A DNA stretch of 7,988 nt, taken from NCBI GenBank assembly GCA_937892865.1, contig CALBJG010000017.1, positions 1 through 7,988 of the forward strand, read 5' to 3'. Shown here one piece after another: positions 1 to 6,473 of this stretch. The notes beneath the pieces were generated by a model. That model saw only the letters and a program-made list of their open reading frames with translations, was not told the DNA's origin and ran no database searches. The translations under genes were made by a program, and so were the position numbers. How positions within the stretch are numbered: the stretch's first letter is position 1; every line of letters starts with the position of its first letter. This DNA is from an uncultured Clostridia bacterium (lineage in GTDB: Bacteria; Bacillota; Clostridia; Oscillospirales; Oscillospiraceae).

Positions 1-163
1 AAGCAAGTTCCTGATGGTCACCGCCCTGGCGGCCATTGGACTGAACACCAGTCTTCTGGACTTCAAGAACGCAGGCCTGCGGCCGATGTTCTACGGTGTG
101 ACCATCGACACGTTGGTGACCTTGACCGCCCTTGGGGTGATCTGGTGTATGGGTCTTATGTAA
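1..163 (+). CDS. YeiH/UPF0324-family putative sulfate exporter, C-terminal fragment
   Basis: Only the last 53 codons are present, read from base 2 to a TAA at 161-163; the gene begins outside the window. The fragment opens with SKFLMVTALAAIGLNTSL, followed by a short loop and one hydrophobic segment running to the C-terminus. The string 'ALAAIGLNT' plus a following 'K-AG-RP' is what I associate with the last two membrane segments of the YeiH/UPF0324 (putative sulfate exporter, PSE) family of inner-membrane permeases. The substrate is not firmly established for most members. The gene converges on the minus-strand gtrA-like gene and is closed by the hairpin at 171-201. The family call rests on a short piece, so it is good but not certain. 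Confidence 0.78.
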   Translation, partial: SKFLMVTALAAIGLNTSLLDFKNAGLRPMFYGVTIDTLVTLTALGVIWCMGLM

Positions 164-170
164 AAGAATT

Positions 171-201
171 GCTCCGGAGCCATCGCTCCGGAGCATTTTT
201 T
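171..201 (+). terminator. Intrinsic terminator after the YeiH-family gene
   Basis: Two copies of the self-complementary decamer GCTCCGGAGC (171-180 and 185-194) form a 10-bp GC-rich stem with a CATC loop, followed by ATTTTTT on the plus strand. It lies 7 bases after the permease stop codon. The gtrA-like gene on the minus strand ends at 200, so the same stem may also stop that transcript, although the minus-strand T-run after the stem (AATTCTTTT) is weaker. Each decamer could also fold on itself, but the long hairpin is more stable. Confidence 0.9.
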
Positions 202-601
202 AGGTTTTCAGGGTGTCTTCCTGGCCACGGTAGACCACGAATTTGCAGAACAGGAATTCCAAAATGAAGTTCGACACCATTGTAACGGCCAAAATAATGA
301 AGTCGTTCACACCGGCACCCTCTGCCAAATCTCCAAGGTAAGTGGAAAGAGGCGTAAACACCAGGTAGAATCCAAAGACCTTTGCCATTGCCACCGGCAC
401 ATTGGCGGCGGACTTAAAGGTATAGCGGCGGTTCAATGTAAAGTTCCACAAAATGGACAGCACCAGCGACACCAAGTACGGGATCCAGTAGTCCTGGATA
501 AACAGTTCCATAATGGCAAAAGAGCCGATCTGCACGATGCCGGCAGAAATAGAAAAGAGGGTAAATTTAATGACCTGCCACAATTCTTTTTTGTCTTTCA
601 T
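200..601 (-). CDS. GtrA-family small membrane protein
   Basis: A 133-residue protein with four predicted membrane segments (roughly residues 9-30, 40-56, 68-88 and 99-122) and little else, the usual size and layout of the GtrA family (PF04138). The motif WNFTLNRRYTFKS at about residues 52-64, after the second segment, is characteristic. Family members are linked to moving polyprenyl-phosphate-linked sugars across the membrane, or otherwise to cell-surface glycan and teichoic-acid assembly. The substrate here cannot be read. The ATG is preceded by GGGAG at a spacing of 8 bases. It is the last gene of the minus-strand operon, 18 bases after the zinc-ribbon membrane protein. No glycosyltransferase partner is visible in the window, which leaves its role open. 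Confidence 0.9.
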   Translation of the reverse strand: MKDKKELWQVIKFTLFSISAGIVQIGSFAIMELFIQDYWIPYLVSLVLSILWNFTLNRRYTFKSAANVPVAMAKVFGFYLVFTPLSTYLGDLAEGAGVNDFIILAVTMVSNFILEFLFCKFVVYRGQEDTLKT

Positions 602-619
602 ATATCTTTCTCCCTTTCT

Positions 620-1312
620 TCAGAAAAATAGTTTTCGTTCCAGCATTTCCCGGGCATTCCGGTCAATGGCTAAATAGATCAGCAAACCGCCCAGTAACAC
701 CAGTATGATCAGCGGATAACCGGACCAGCCGATAAAGGGCAGAGAAAAGGTCAGCATAACGAGAAATTCCATCATCAGGAAGAAAAGACCCAGCAGAATG
801 CAGGCGCCGCCAAATATGTACAGTTTTCCTTTTTTCACATAATACACAAGGGTCACCACGGCAGTGACGATCAGTCCCAATCCTGCCACCGCAGGCAAGC
901 CGAGGCTTAAGTACCAATCACCCTTTACGGCAAAAGCGATATACAGAAGATACAGCGCCACCGCCCCAAAGGAGCAGGGTACGAAGATCACCGGATTCGG
1001 TTTCCGGAACCACAGCGGCAACGCCAGCGCCACATAGGCAACGCCCAGCGCGCCCATCACATAACCGGACCAGTTCACCTCGCCGTTTACTTTCATATCC
1101 GCAAACAGACACACAAATATGGGGATCAAAAACATCACAAGGATCACCACATTCAGCCCTTTGCTGCCGGAACTGCGCCGGGGCATTTTTCCGGCAGGAT
1201 ACAGCGGTTTCCCCTTTTCCCGGGTAAGGGCGGGATGATAAACCTCTGTGCCGCACAAGGGGCATTTTTCTTCTGTATCTGCAAGTTTTACGCCACAGTT
1301 TACGCAATACAT
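620..1312 (-). CDS. Zinc-ribbon six-TM membrane protein (possibly DUF6320-type)
   Basis: A 230-residue protein. The N-terminus carries a zinc ribbon, C3-x2-C6-x10-C17-x2-C20 (MYCVNCG...CPLCGTEVYHP). A basic linker follows (residues 31-52), then six hydrophobic segments at about 53-72, 81-101, 108-129, 137-159, 165-188 and 198-215, and a charged tail. A GTG at 1319-1321 would add three residues, but it overlaps the GGAGG at 1321-1325. The ATG at 1310-1312 sits 8 bases after that site, so I chose it. The layout resembles the DUF6320 proteins of Clostridia, which I recall being found beside AATase-like acyltransferases, as here. That family name is from memory and tentative. The gene starts 5 bases after the acyltransferase stop, which argues for co-translation and joint function at the membrane. 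The biochemical role is unknown. Confidence 0.85.
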   Translation of the reverse strand: MYCVNCGVKLADTEEKCPLCGTEVYHPALTREKGKPLYPAGKMPRRSSGSKGLNVVILVMFLIPIFVCLFADMKVNGEVNWSGYVMGALGVAYVALALPLWFRKPNPVIFVPCSFGAVALYLLYIAFAVKGDWYLSLGLPAVAGLGLIVTAVVTLVYYVKKGKLYIFGGACILLGLFFLMMEFLVMLTFSLPFIGWSGYPLIILVLLGGLLIYLAIDRNAREMLERKLFF

Positions 1313-1325
1313 ATCTGTCACCTCC
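1313..1325 (-). promoter_or_regulatory. Ribosome binding site deciding the zinc-ribbon protein start
   Basis: GGAGG at 1321-1325 on the minus strand is spaced 8 bases from the ATG at 1310-1312. It overlaps the last codons and stop region of the acyltransferase gene (TGA at 1318-1320), which suggests translational coupling. The in-frame GTG at 1319-1321 begins within this site and therefore cannot use it. Confidence 0.75.
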
Positions 1326-2610
1326 CGTTTCGGTTGCTTTCCACCGTAACGGAAAGCCCCAACTCACGCAACACGGCAAAGAAATGCCGCTCCAACTCTG
1401 CATCTTTGATATCCCGGATAAAATTGATGTACACCGTATCCCCATAGGACACCACACCGCAGTTATAGGGGGCATCTGCCTGCACACCCAGTATAAAATC
1501 AAACCGGCTGATATAGGGACGCATCTGCTCCGGAACATCCACTTGTCCCAAATTGGACATATTCAAACAGTTTTTCCGCTCTCCCACCGTATCAAATATG
1601 ATTTTCATCACCAGATTCTTGATCGGCAGCGGGATCAGCCGTACCCAGGGATTTTTCTCGTCATTTACATTGGTGGCGATGACACTTCCCATATGCTTGG
1701 CGGTAAACTCCAGACCCAGTTTGTGGGTAACGATCCGGCAGATCTCCTCCAGGGTATAATCTCCCAGCCGGGGATCCAGTTCCGGAATGGTATACATAGA
1801 GAAATTCCGCAATGTTTTGCTGGGAAATAACTGCCGCAAATTCACCGGCACCAGCAGTTTGATCCGCCGCTGCCTTCTGCCCGGACATTTTTCCTTTTGC
1901 AGATTCTGCAGCGCCAGCATCATCACAGCGCTGAAAAACACCGTTGCCGTAGCATTGTACCGATGGGCCATATCCAGCGCTTCCCGGACATTTAACCGGA
2001 AGCAAGTCAGATGTAAAAATCCGTCCTCCTGAGGCTCTCCGGTCATATGCCAGGCGTTGGTATCTGCCCGGCTGGCAGGCACTTTGCCTGCATACTTGGG
2101 AAAACTGTCCTCTAATTCTTCTGCAGGGGGCGTTGCTTTTCGGTCCACGATCCCCTTTTCCGGCGGGATCGCAACGCCGTACTTCCGCTCCAAATACTCC
2201 GCAGTCAGATTTTTCAAAAATATCAGTGCGCCGGTGCCGTCCGTAAGGGAATGGAAAAATTCCACGGCAATGCGGTTTTCAAAGACGATCACCCGGAAAG
2301 CGCATTTGCGCATTTCGTTTTTGCTCATATACACCAGGGGGTAACTGTATTCCTCGCAGATTTCCGGAGCAGATTCCAACTGCTGCAAATAGTACCAAAA
2401 CAGCCCCTTGCGCAGTCTTGCCCCAATTGAGGGAAACCGCTTTACCACAACCCCCAGCGCATCCTGCAAAACCGCCGTATCCACCGGTTCTGTCAGCGTC
2501 ACCGATTGGCGGAAGATGCTGCTCCAATCTTTTCTTCTTGCGGCGGGGTAGATCTTTGCCGCGTTATCCAGACGCATCCACCGCAGGGTTTTCTTTCCGT
2601 TTTTCTCCAT
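1318..2610 (-). CDS. AATase-like acyltransferase (condensation-domain fold)
   Basis: A 430-residue protein starting MEKNGKKTLRWMRLDNAAKIYP. It resembles the alcohol acetyltransferase (AATase, PF07247)/wax-ester-synthase/condensation superfamily, whose members move an acyl group from a CoA or carrier thioester to a hydroxyl or amine. The catalytic motif HxxxDG appears as HSLTDG with H120 and D124, after the expected opening 'RLDNAAKIYPAARR'. Further along are LVPVNLRQLF (about 253-262) and NLGQVDVP (about 353-360), both typical landmarks of the C-terminal half. An upstream in-frame ATG would add 22 residues but would overlap the degV gene. The ATG at 2608-2610, 4 bases after the degV stop, fits the operon better, though its ribosome site (AAGGG) is weak. 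There is no signal peptide or membrane segment, so it is probably cytoplasmic. Donor and acceptor are not readable. A fatty acyl donor is inferred from the neighbouring FakB-like protein. Confidence 0.82.
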   Translation of the reverse strand: MEKNGKKTLRWMRLDNAAKIYPAARRKDWSSIFRQSVTLTEPVDTAVLQDALGVVVKRFPSIGARLRKGLFWYYLQQLESAPEICEEYSYPLVYMSKNEMRKCAFRVIVFENRIAVEFFHSLTDGTGALIFLKNLTAEYLERKYGVAIPPEKGIVDRKATPPAEELEDSFPKYAGKVPASRADTNAWHMTGEPQEDGFLHLTCFRLNVREALDMAHRYNATATVFFSAVMMLALQNLQKEKCPGRRQRRIKLLVPVNLRQLFPSKTLRNFSMYTIPELDPRLGDYTLEEICRIVTHKLGLEFTAKHMGSVIATNVNDEKNPWVRLIPLPIKNLVMKIIFDTVGERKNCLNMSNLGQVDVPEQMRPYISRFDFILGVQADAPYNCGVVSYGDTVYINFIRDIKDAELERHFFAVLRELGLSVTVESNRNGR

Positions 2611-2614
2611 AGAC

Positions 2615-3457
2615 TCAGCCCTTTTTGAAAAATGCCACCACAACGGCGCCGGGGCCTGCGTGGGTGCCGATGACACTGCCTACAGTGGTGTATCGCACCT
2701 GAGGCAGATTGCCCTCCCAAATGTGCCGGCTGTCCTCAATATACTTTAAAAGCAGCGCATTGGAAATACCGCTGTAACCCAGCAAAACCGGCTTTTCAAA
2801 ATCGATGCCCCCGGCTTTTTCGATCTCCTGCACCAATAAATTGTTGCCCATTTTCGAGCCCCGGGCTTTGCCCAGCATTTTGATCTCCCCACCGCTTACC
2901 GAAAGCACCGGTTTGATGTTCAGAACGCCGCCGGCAAAAGCCAATGTCTTGGAAACGCGGCCGCCTTTTTTCAGATACTCCAAAGTATCCACCAGCGCCA
3001 CGATCTCGATTTTCTTCTTCTCTTCTTCCAGCGCCCGGGCGATCTCCCGGGCTTCCATTCCCGCATCCAGCATCCGGAAAGCCAGTTCCACCAAAATACC
3101 GCTGCCCATTGCGGCGGTTTCGCTGTCTACCACGAAAATATTTTCATATTCCGCCGCGGCGATCATGGCGCTTTGGTAAGTGCCGGAAAACTGGGATGCC
3201 AAGGTGATCACCACAGCGCACTCCCCCGCCTGCTTTGCCTTTTCAAATTCCTGCGTAAAGGCATCAGGGGTCGCCTGGCTTGTGGTGGGCAGCACATCGC
3301 TTTCCACCAGTTTTTCGTAAAATGTCTTATGGTCGATGGTCACGCCGTCGATATACTCTTCTTCGCCAAAATGCACCGTCAGCGGAACGGTATACACCTT
3401 TTCTTTGTATTCCGGCATCAAGTCTGCCGTGGAATCCACAATAATTCTTGTTTTCAT
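2615..3457 (-). CDS. DegV/FakB-family fatty-acid-binding protein
   Basis: A 280-residue protein of normal length for the DegV family (PF02645). In Firmicutes, members called FakB hold a fatty acid while the kinase FakA phosphorylates it for lipid synthesis. Landmarks seen are DSTADL (8-13) at the N-terminus, TTSQ (58-61), SGTYQSA (91-97), DTLEYLKKGGR (157-167), VLNIKPVL (178-185) and GTHAGPGA (264-271), that is, both lobes with the conserved Ser/Thr and His of the ligand pocket. The ATG follows the marR stop directly (TAAATG), with AAGGAG at a spacing of 5. No fakA is in the window, which is common because one kinase serves several FakB paralogues. A role in supplying or sensing acyl chains for the downstream acyltransferase is an inference. 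Which fatty acid is bound cannot be told. Confidence 0.93.
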   Translation of the reverse strand: MKTRIIVDSTADLMPEYKEKVYTVPLTVHFGEEEYIDGVTIDHKTFYEKLVESDVLPTTSQATPDAFTQEFEKAKQAGECAVVITLASQFSGTYQSAMIAAAEYENIFVVDSETAAMGSGILVELAFRMLDAGMEAREIARALEEEKKKIEIVALVDTLEYLKKGGRVSKTLAFAGGVLNIKPVLSVSGGEIKMLGKARGSKMGNNLLVQEIEKAGGIDFEKPVLLGYSGISNALLLKYIEDSRHIWEGNLPQVRYTTVGSVIGTHAGPGAVVVAFFKKG

Positions 3458-3468
3458 TTAATCTCCTT
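3458..3468 (-). promoter_or_regulatory. degV ribosome binding site inside the end of marR
   Basis: The last marR codons (Gly-Lys-Gly-Asp) encode AAGGAG at 3463-3468. The marR stop TAA (3458-3460) is followed without a gap by the degV ATG (3455-3457). Ribosomes finishing marR are placed directly on the degV start, so the two proteins are probably made in step. Confidence 0.8.
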
Positions 3469-3895
3469 TTCCGGAAACTCTGTCCAGGCTGTCGCTGATA
3501 ATGGCAAGACTCCGGTAAAAATCCAGCCGCTCCTGCTCCGTAAGACCGCCGCTGATCTCGTCTAAAACCTTTTCGATCTTGGAAGCGATCCGCTGGCCTG
3601 CCTCTCTGCCCTTTTCTGTAAGGCTTAAGGGGCTTTTATAACGCTTTGCCTGCTGGCATTCCAGATAGCCGTTTGTTTCCAAATAGTCCAATACCCGGGA
3701 AACGGTGGCTTTGTCTTCTTCGCACCGCTCGCAAAGTTCCGTGGCGGTAAGCCCTTCCCGGGAATAGAGATAGTATAAGCAGGAAATATGGGCGCTACGC
3801 AGATTGTAGTCCGCCATTTCCTGGTTTTTGATCTTGCGAATGTTCCGGCTGATCCGGTTGATCAGCACCGTAAATGTTTCAAATCTACCCTGCAT
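3458..3895 (-). CDS. MarR-family transcriptional regulator
   Basis: A 145-residue winged-helix regulator of normal MarR length. The winged helix runs from about residue 48 to 97. A helix 'LTATELCERCEED' is followed by the recognition helix KATVSRVLDYLETNGYL (62-78) and the wing AKRYKSPLSLTEKG (83-96). The flanking N- and C-terminal helices (1-45, 98-140) would form the dimer. The ATG has GGAGG 8 bases upstream. The gene heads the operon and lies directly behind two matching 20-bp palindromes around a consensus promoter, so it very likely represses its own operon and is relieved by a ligand. Linkage to FakB and an acyltransferase suggests an acyl-derived or envelope-stress ligand, by analogy with FabT, but the operator is not the FabT sequence as I know it. 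A C55-x2-C58 pair sits just before the recognition helix and may be redox-sensitive. Confidence 0.93.
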   Translation of the reverse strand: MQGRFETFTVLINRISRNIRKIKNQEMADYNLRSAHISCLYYLYSREGLTATELCERCEEDKATVSRVLDYLETNGYLECQQAKRYKSPLSLTEKGREAGQRIASKIEKVLDEISGGLTEQERLDFYRSLAIISDSLDRVSGKGD

Positions 3896-3931
3896 CCCAT
3901 TTCCCTCCTGTCTTTTCTGAATCTGTCGTCA

Positions 3932-3951
3932 CTTGTTGAACATTCAACAAG
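3932..3951. promoter_or_regulatory. MarR operator 1 (over the transcription start)
   Basis: CTTGTTGAACATTCAACAAG is a 20-bp palindrome with two perfect 9-base arms and a 2-base centre. It covers the predicted +1 region, just downstream of the -10 box. A protein bound here would block promoter clearance. That the adjacent MarR protein is the ligand is an inference from position and symmetry. Confidence 0.85.
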
Positions 3952-3954
3952 CGT

Positions 3955-3983
3955 ATTATAATAAAAATTTGTTGAAATGTCAA
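3955..3983 (-). promoter_or_regulatory. Consensus sigma-A promoter of the marR operon
   Basis: On the minus strand TTGACA (3978-3983) and TATAAT (3955-3960) both match the sigma-A consensus at six of six positions, with the ideal 17-bp spacer. The expected start of transcription is near 3948, giving a leader of about 50 bases to the marR ATG. A promoter this strong would need tight repression, which the flanking palindromes can provide. Confidence 0.93.
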
Positions 3984-3987
3984 CAAG
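3968..3987. promoter_or_regulatory. MarR operator 2 (over the -35 box)
   Basis: TTTGTTGAAATGTCAACAAG has the same layout as operator 1, with 9-base arms that are imperfect here and a 2-base centre. It shares the core TTGTTGAA..TCAACAAG. The -35 hexamer TTGACA is embedded in it. The centres of the two operators lie 36 bp apart and the -10 box falls between them. Confidence 0.85.
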
Positions 3988-3997
3988 TTTCCCGCAA

Positions 3998-4040
3998 CAA
4001 AAACCTGCCCGTAAGTCAAAAGGTCTGTGGGCAGGTTTTG
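3998..4040 (-). terminator. Intrinsic terminator of the lacI-MFS unit
   Basis: AAAACCTGCCC (4000-4010) pairs with GGGCAGGTTTT (4029-4039), an 11-bp stem with an 18-base loop. On the minus strand the stem is followed by a T-rich run (TTTTTGTT). It begins a few bases after the MFS stop codon at 4045 and sits immediately upstream of the marR promoter, insulating the two units. Confidence 0.82.
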
Positions 4041-4044
4041 CATA

Positions 4045-5322
4045 TTATTTTACTTTATTTTCTGTGGTAAGTTTCATTTTCCCAATGACCGTGTGTACAT
4101 AAAATGCGGTCAGGGCGCAGGCAAGACAGGCAATTACAGACAGTACCTGCTGCCCATAGACCGGAATGCCACAAAACCGGTTTCCGGCATTTTGTATGTG
4201 GGAAAGAAGCGGTGATATCGCAGTCACTGTCAGAAAACCAGTGACTCCGTAAACGGTGTTCCTGACCGAAAGCGCGGCGGTCCGCTGGTCCGGCGCCACA
4301 TAGTCATAAATCAGATTGATCTCCCCACTGTTGATACCGCCCATGGCCATTGCATTGAGCATACTGTAGACTGCGTACAGGATGTGCCCATTGGCCGGTC
4401 GAACAAAAGCAGCCACGGCAAAGCCCAAAGCAATCATGCAGTAGCATAGCCGAAGCATCTTTGCGAAGGAATATTTGTCAGCGTATTTTCCTAAGACCAT
4501 AGAGGCCAGAATGCGGGACACAGCAGACAGCAAGGAAAGAAATGCAACATAGGACATGCTGAAGCCCAGTTCCTTGATGGTATACGTTCCGTAAAATGGG
4601 ATTGCAACGCTGTGGCATACGGCCCATAAAACGCTCAACACAAGGAGTGAACGGGTTTCCTTACGGGTAAAGACAGATTTGATTTGTTGCAAAAGAGGCT
4701 GTTTGTTTTTGGGTATCTTCTTGTCTTCGGTAAAAAACAGCGACAAAGTATGGCCTGCAGAGAGAAGAAAGATCACCAGAGCGCAGATCGCCAGAGATAC
4801 CCGGATGTTCCCCTTCGCCTCATAATAATCGATCATAGCGCTCAGACCAAATTGGAACGCAATGCCGCAAACCAAAGAAAACGCTTCTTTTCTTGCGGTA
4901 AAAATGCCCCGTTCTCCGTTATCCACAAAGGACATATACCAATTGGTGCGCGGAGTCAGTACTGCGTTTAAAAGGATCTGACCCAGGAGTATAAAGGCGA
5001 TAAACAGTACAGCCCGCAGGTTGTGGGGTATTTGAACAAACGGCACTATGTAAAGCAGTGTAAACAGCAGTTGACTCAGCATGAACATACCGGTGATACG
5101 CCGTTTGTATGTTCCTTTTCGAAAGAATGCCACGGACAAAAGCTGCATACTACAGCCCAAGGTGTTGATGGTGGAGAGTATGGCGGTCAACCCGTCGGAA
5201 AATCCAAGGGTGGAGGTGACTTTGGCCAGATATGAGCCGGAGAGAAGGATCGTGATCAAGTAATTGAAGGTTTCCTCCAGTATATAACAGAGGCGATCCT
5301 TTGCGTTGTTTTTCAGATTCAT
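4045..5322 (-). CDS. MFS permease, 12 transmembrane segments
   Basis: A 425-residue major-facilitator-type transporter of normal length. Hydrophobic segments come in two groups of six, separated by a basic cytoplasmic loop (about residues 198-224, EDKKIPKNKQ...RKETR). The second half has a clear loop motif A relative, GKYADKYSFAKML (278-290). The first-half counterpart, FFRKGTYKRR (66-75), is degenerate. The start was set at the ATG at 5320-5322, 10 bases after the lacI stop, with AGGA about 9 bases ahead. The longer reading would add 33 residues overlapping lacI without a membrane segment. Being cotranscribed with a LacI-type regulator suggests uptake or efflux of a small sugar-like or nucleoside-like compound. 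The substrate cannot be assigned and no catabolic enzyme lies beside it. Confidence 0.88.
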   Translation of the reverse strand: MNLKNNAKDRLCYILEETFNYLITILLSGSYLAKVTSTLGFSDGLTAILSTINTLGCSMQLLSVAFFRKGTYKRRITGMFMLSQLLFTLLYIVPFVQIPHNLRAVLFIAFILLGQILLNAVLTPRTNWYMSFVDNGERGIFTARKEAFSLVCGIAFQFGLSAMIDYYEAKGNIRVSLAICALVIFLLSAGHTLSLFFTEDKKIPKNKQPLLQQIKSVFTRKETRSLLVLSVLWAVCHSVAIPFYGTYTIKELGFSMSYVAFLSLLSAVSRILASMVLGKYADKYSFAKMLRLCYCMIALGFAVAAFVRPANGHILYAVYSMLNAMAMGGINSGEINLIYDYVAPDQRTAALSVRNTVYGVTGFLTVTAISPLLSHIQNAGNRFCGIPVYGQQVLSVIACLACALTAFYVHTVIGKMKLTTENKVK

Positions 5323-5332
5323 AACAATGTTC

Positions 5333-6307
5333 CTATCGGGGTTTAGTCGTTTCACGCGCAACAATTTGAGGCTCAATGGTAATGTGGCGGACTGTTTGGC
5401 TCTCTGTAGATATTTTATCAAACAAAAGATCCACGGCGGTCTTATACTGTTCTTCCGAAAAGGTATCCACAGAGGTCAGCGGGATCTGCGCATGGGCCCC
5501 GGAGGGAATGTTGTTGATACCCATTACAGACATATCCTCCGGCACCCGGATCCCATTGTGGGAGAGGGTGGATATGAGTCCAAGTGCAACCTCGTCATAT
5601 GCGGCAACCACAGCGGTTGGCCTGTTTTTCTGTTTTAGAATTTCGAGGGCAGCCATATGCCCGATCTGCTCAAATCGCGCGTCGATGATATAGGTGTATT
5701 CTTTCTCATACACAAGACCGTTTTGCTTCACGGCATCTTCAAAGTACATAGCCGCGGCAGCAGTATGCGGTTCGCCGACATAACCGATTTTGGTATGGCC
5801 TAATTTTGATAAATACCCCACAGCATCACCGATCACAGCGCGGCTGTCGCAGTAGATCGTGTCGCAGCCGCAATCAACAGCGTTGCAGCAGCACACAATG
5901 GGAATGTTTGGCTTGAAGGATAGTGTGGGCTTGGAAAACATGATCACGCCATCGGTTCCGCCGTGCAAAATGATACTCTCCAGAAGTTCTGTGCCTTTTT
6001 GCGGGTCAAAGTCACTGATATATATAGCGATATGCCCGCCTTTGCTTTCTACGTGATTTTTGATGCAGGTAACGATGGTTGCGTAATAAAAACCCATAAT
6101 TTCAGGTACAATCACAGCGATCAAAAAGGAATCGTCGTTGGCATATTCCCGCTTCCGCTTACTCTTTTCCTTAAAATATCCTGTATCGATTGCAATCCGG
6201 CGAATCTTTTCCGCTGTCGCCCGGTTGACCTCGGAACTTCCGGAAAGAGCTTTGGAAACAGTGGAGGCGGATACGTTGGCAAGTTGGGCGATTTTCTTGT
6301 GGTTCAT
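5333..6307 (-). CDS. LacI-family transcriptional regulator with a cysteine cluster
   Basis: A 324-residue regulator. Residues 2-25 form the LacI helix-turn-helix (KKIAQLANVSASTVSKALSG). A periplasmic-binding-protein-like effector domain follows from about 60 to 320, with familiar landmarks such as GFYYATIV (72-79), LGHTKIGYVG (169-178), AVVAAYDEVALGL (232-244) and MSVMGINNIP (259-268). Two features are unusual. The linker after DTGY (41-44) is KEKSKRKREYANDD, not the usual N-x-x-A-R-x-L hinge helix. Between the two subdomains, residues 139-153 read CCCNAVDCGCDTIYC, with six cysteines in fifteen residues. The ATG has GGAGG 11 bases upstream, slightly long. A competing ATG just after GGAGG opens another frame and is too close to be used. 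It probably controls itself and the MFS gene downstream. The ligand is unknown. Confidence 0.93.
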   Translation of the reverse strand: MNHKKIAQLANVSASTVSKALSGSSEVNRATAEKIRRIAIDTGYFKEKSKRKREYANDDSFLIAVIVPEIMGFYYATIVTCIKNHVESKGGHIAIYISDFDPQKGTELLESIILHGGTDGVIMFSKPTLSFKPNIPIVCCCNAVDCGCDTIYCDSRAVIGDAVGYLSKLGHTKIGYVGEPHTAAAAMYFEDAVKQNGLVYEKEYTYIIDARFEQIGHMAALEILKQKNRPTAVVAAYDEVALGLISTLSHNGIRVPEDMSVMGINNIPSGAHAQIPLTSVDTFSEEQYKTAVDLLFDKISTESQTVRHITIEPQIVARETTKPR

Positions 6308-6348
6308 ACGGATGCATTCCTCCGATCTGCGTTGCCCTTTTTAGAGGC

Positions 6349-6377
6349 ATTATATCGCAAAATGACAGCGCGTTCAA
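6349..6377 (-). promoter_or_regulatory. Sigma-A promoter of lacI-MFS
   Basis: On the minus strand TTGAAC (6372-6377) and TATAAT (6349-6354) are separated by 17 bases. The -10 is perfect and the -35 matches four of six. The start of transcription would be near 6342, leaving a leader of roughly 35 bases before the lacI ATG. I found no clear LacI-type operator with a central CG overlapping this promoter. Confidence 0.8.
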
Positions 6378-6387
6378 TAGGATGGAC

Positions 6388-6404
6388 AACGAATTAAATT
6401 CGTT
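6388..6404. repeat. 17-bp palindrome upstream of the lacI promoter
   Basis: AACGAATTAAATTCGTT has two perfect 8-base arms around a single central A. It lies about 10 bases upstream of the lacI -35 box. It could be a regulator binding site. On the plus strand it is followed by more T residues, but the stem is AT-rich and no plus-strand gene precedes it, so a terminator is less likely. Confidence 0.5.
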
Positions 6405-6432
6405 TTTTAATGGCGCAGATGTCTTTTGCAAG

Positions 6433-6462
6433 AAAAAACAAGCCCGGATTTTCCGGGCTTGT
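6433..6462 (-). terminator. Intrinsic terminator of the LRR surface protein gene
   Basis: ACAAGCCCGGA (6438-6448) pairs perfectly with TCCGGGCTTGT (6452-6462), an 11-bp GC-rich stem with a 3-base loop. On the minus strand it is followed by TTTTTT. It begins 11 bases after the stop codon at 6474. Confidence 0.94.
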
Positions 6463-6473
6463 ATGTAAAACGC

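Noticed and set aside
1384..1830. Plus-strand 148-codon open frame inside the acyltransferase gene
   Set aside because: The opposite strand encodes a protein with catalytic HxxxDG and family landmarks. The plus frame has no recognisable domain and no ribosome site.
5323..5421. Upstream in-frame extension of the MFS gene
   Set aside because: It would overlap lacI by about 90 bases and add a basic segment that is not part of the MFS fold. The ATG at 5322 lies just after the lacI stop.
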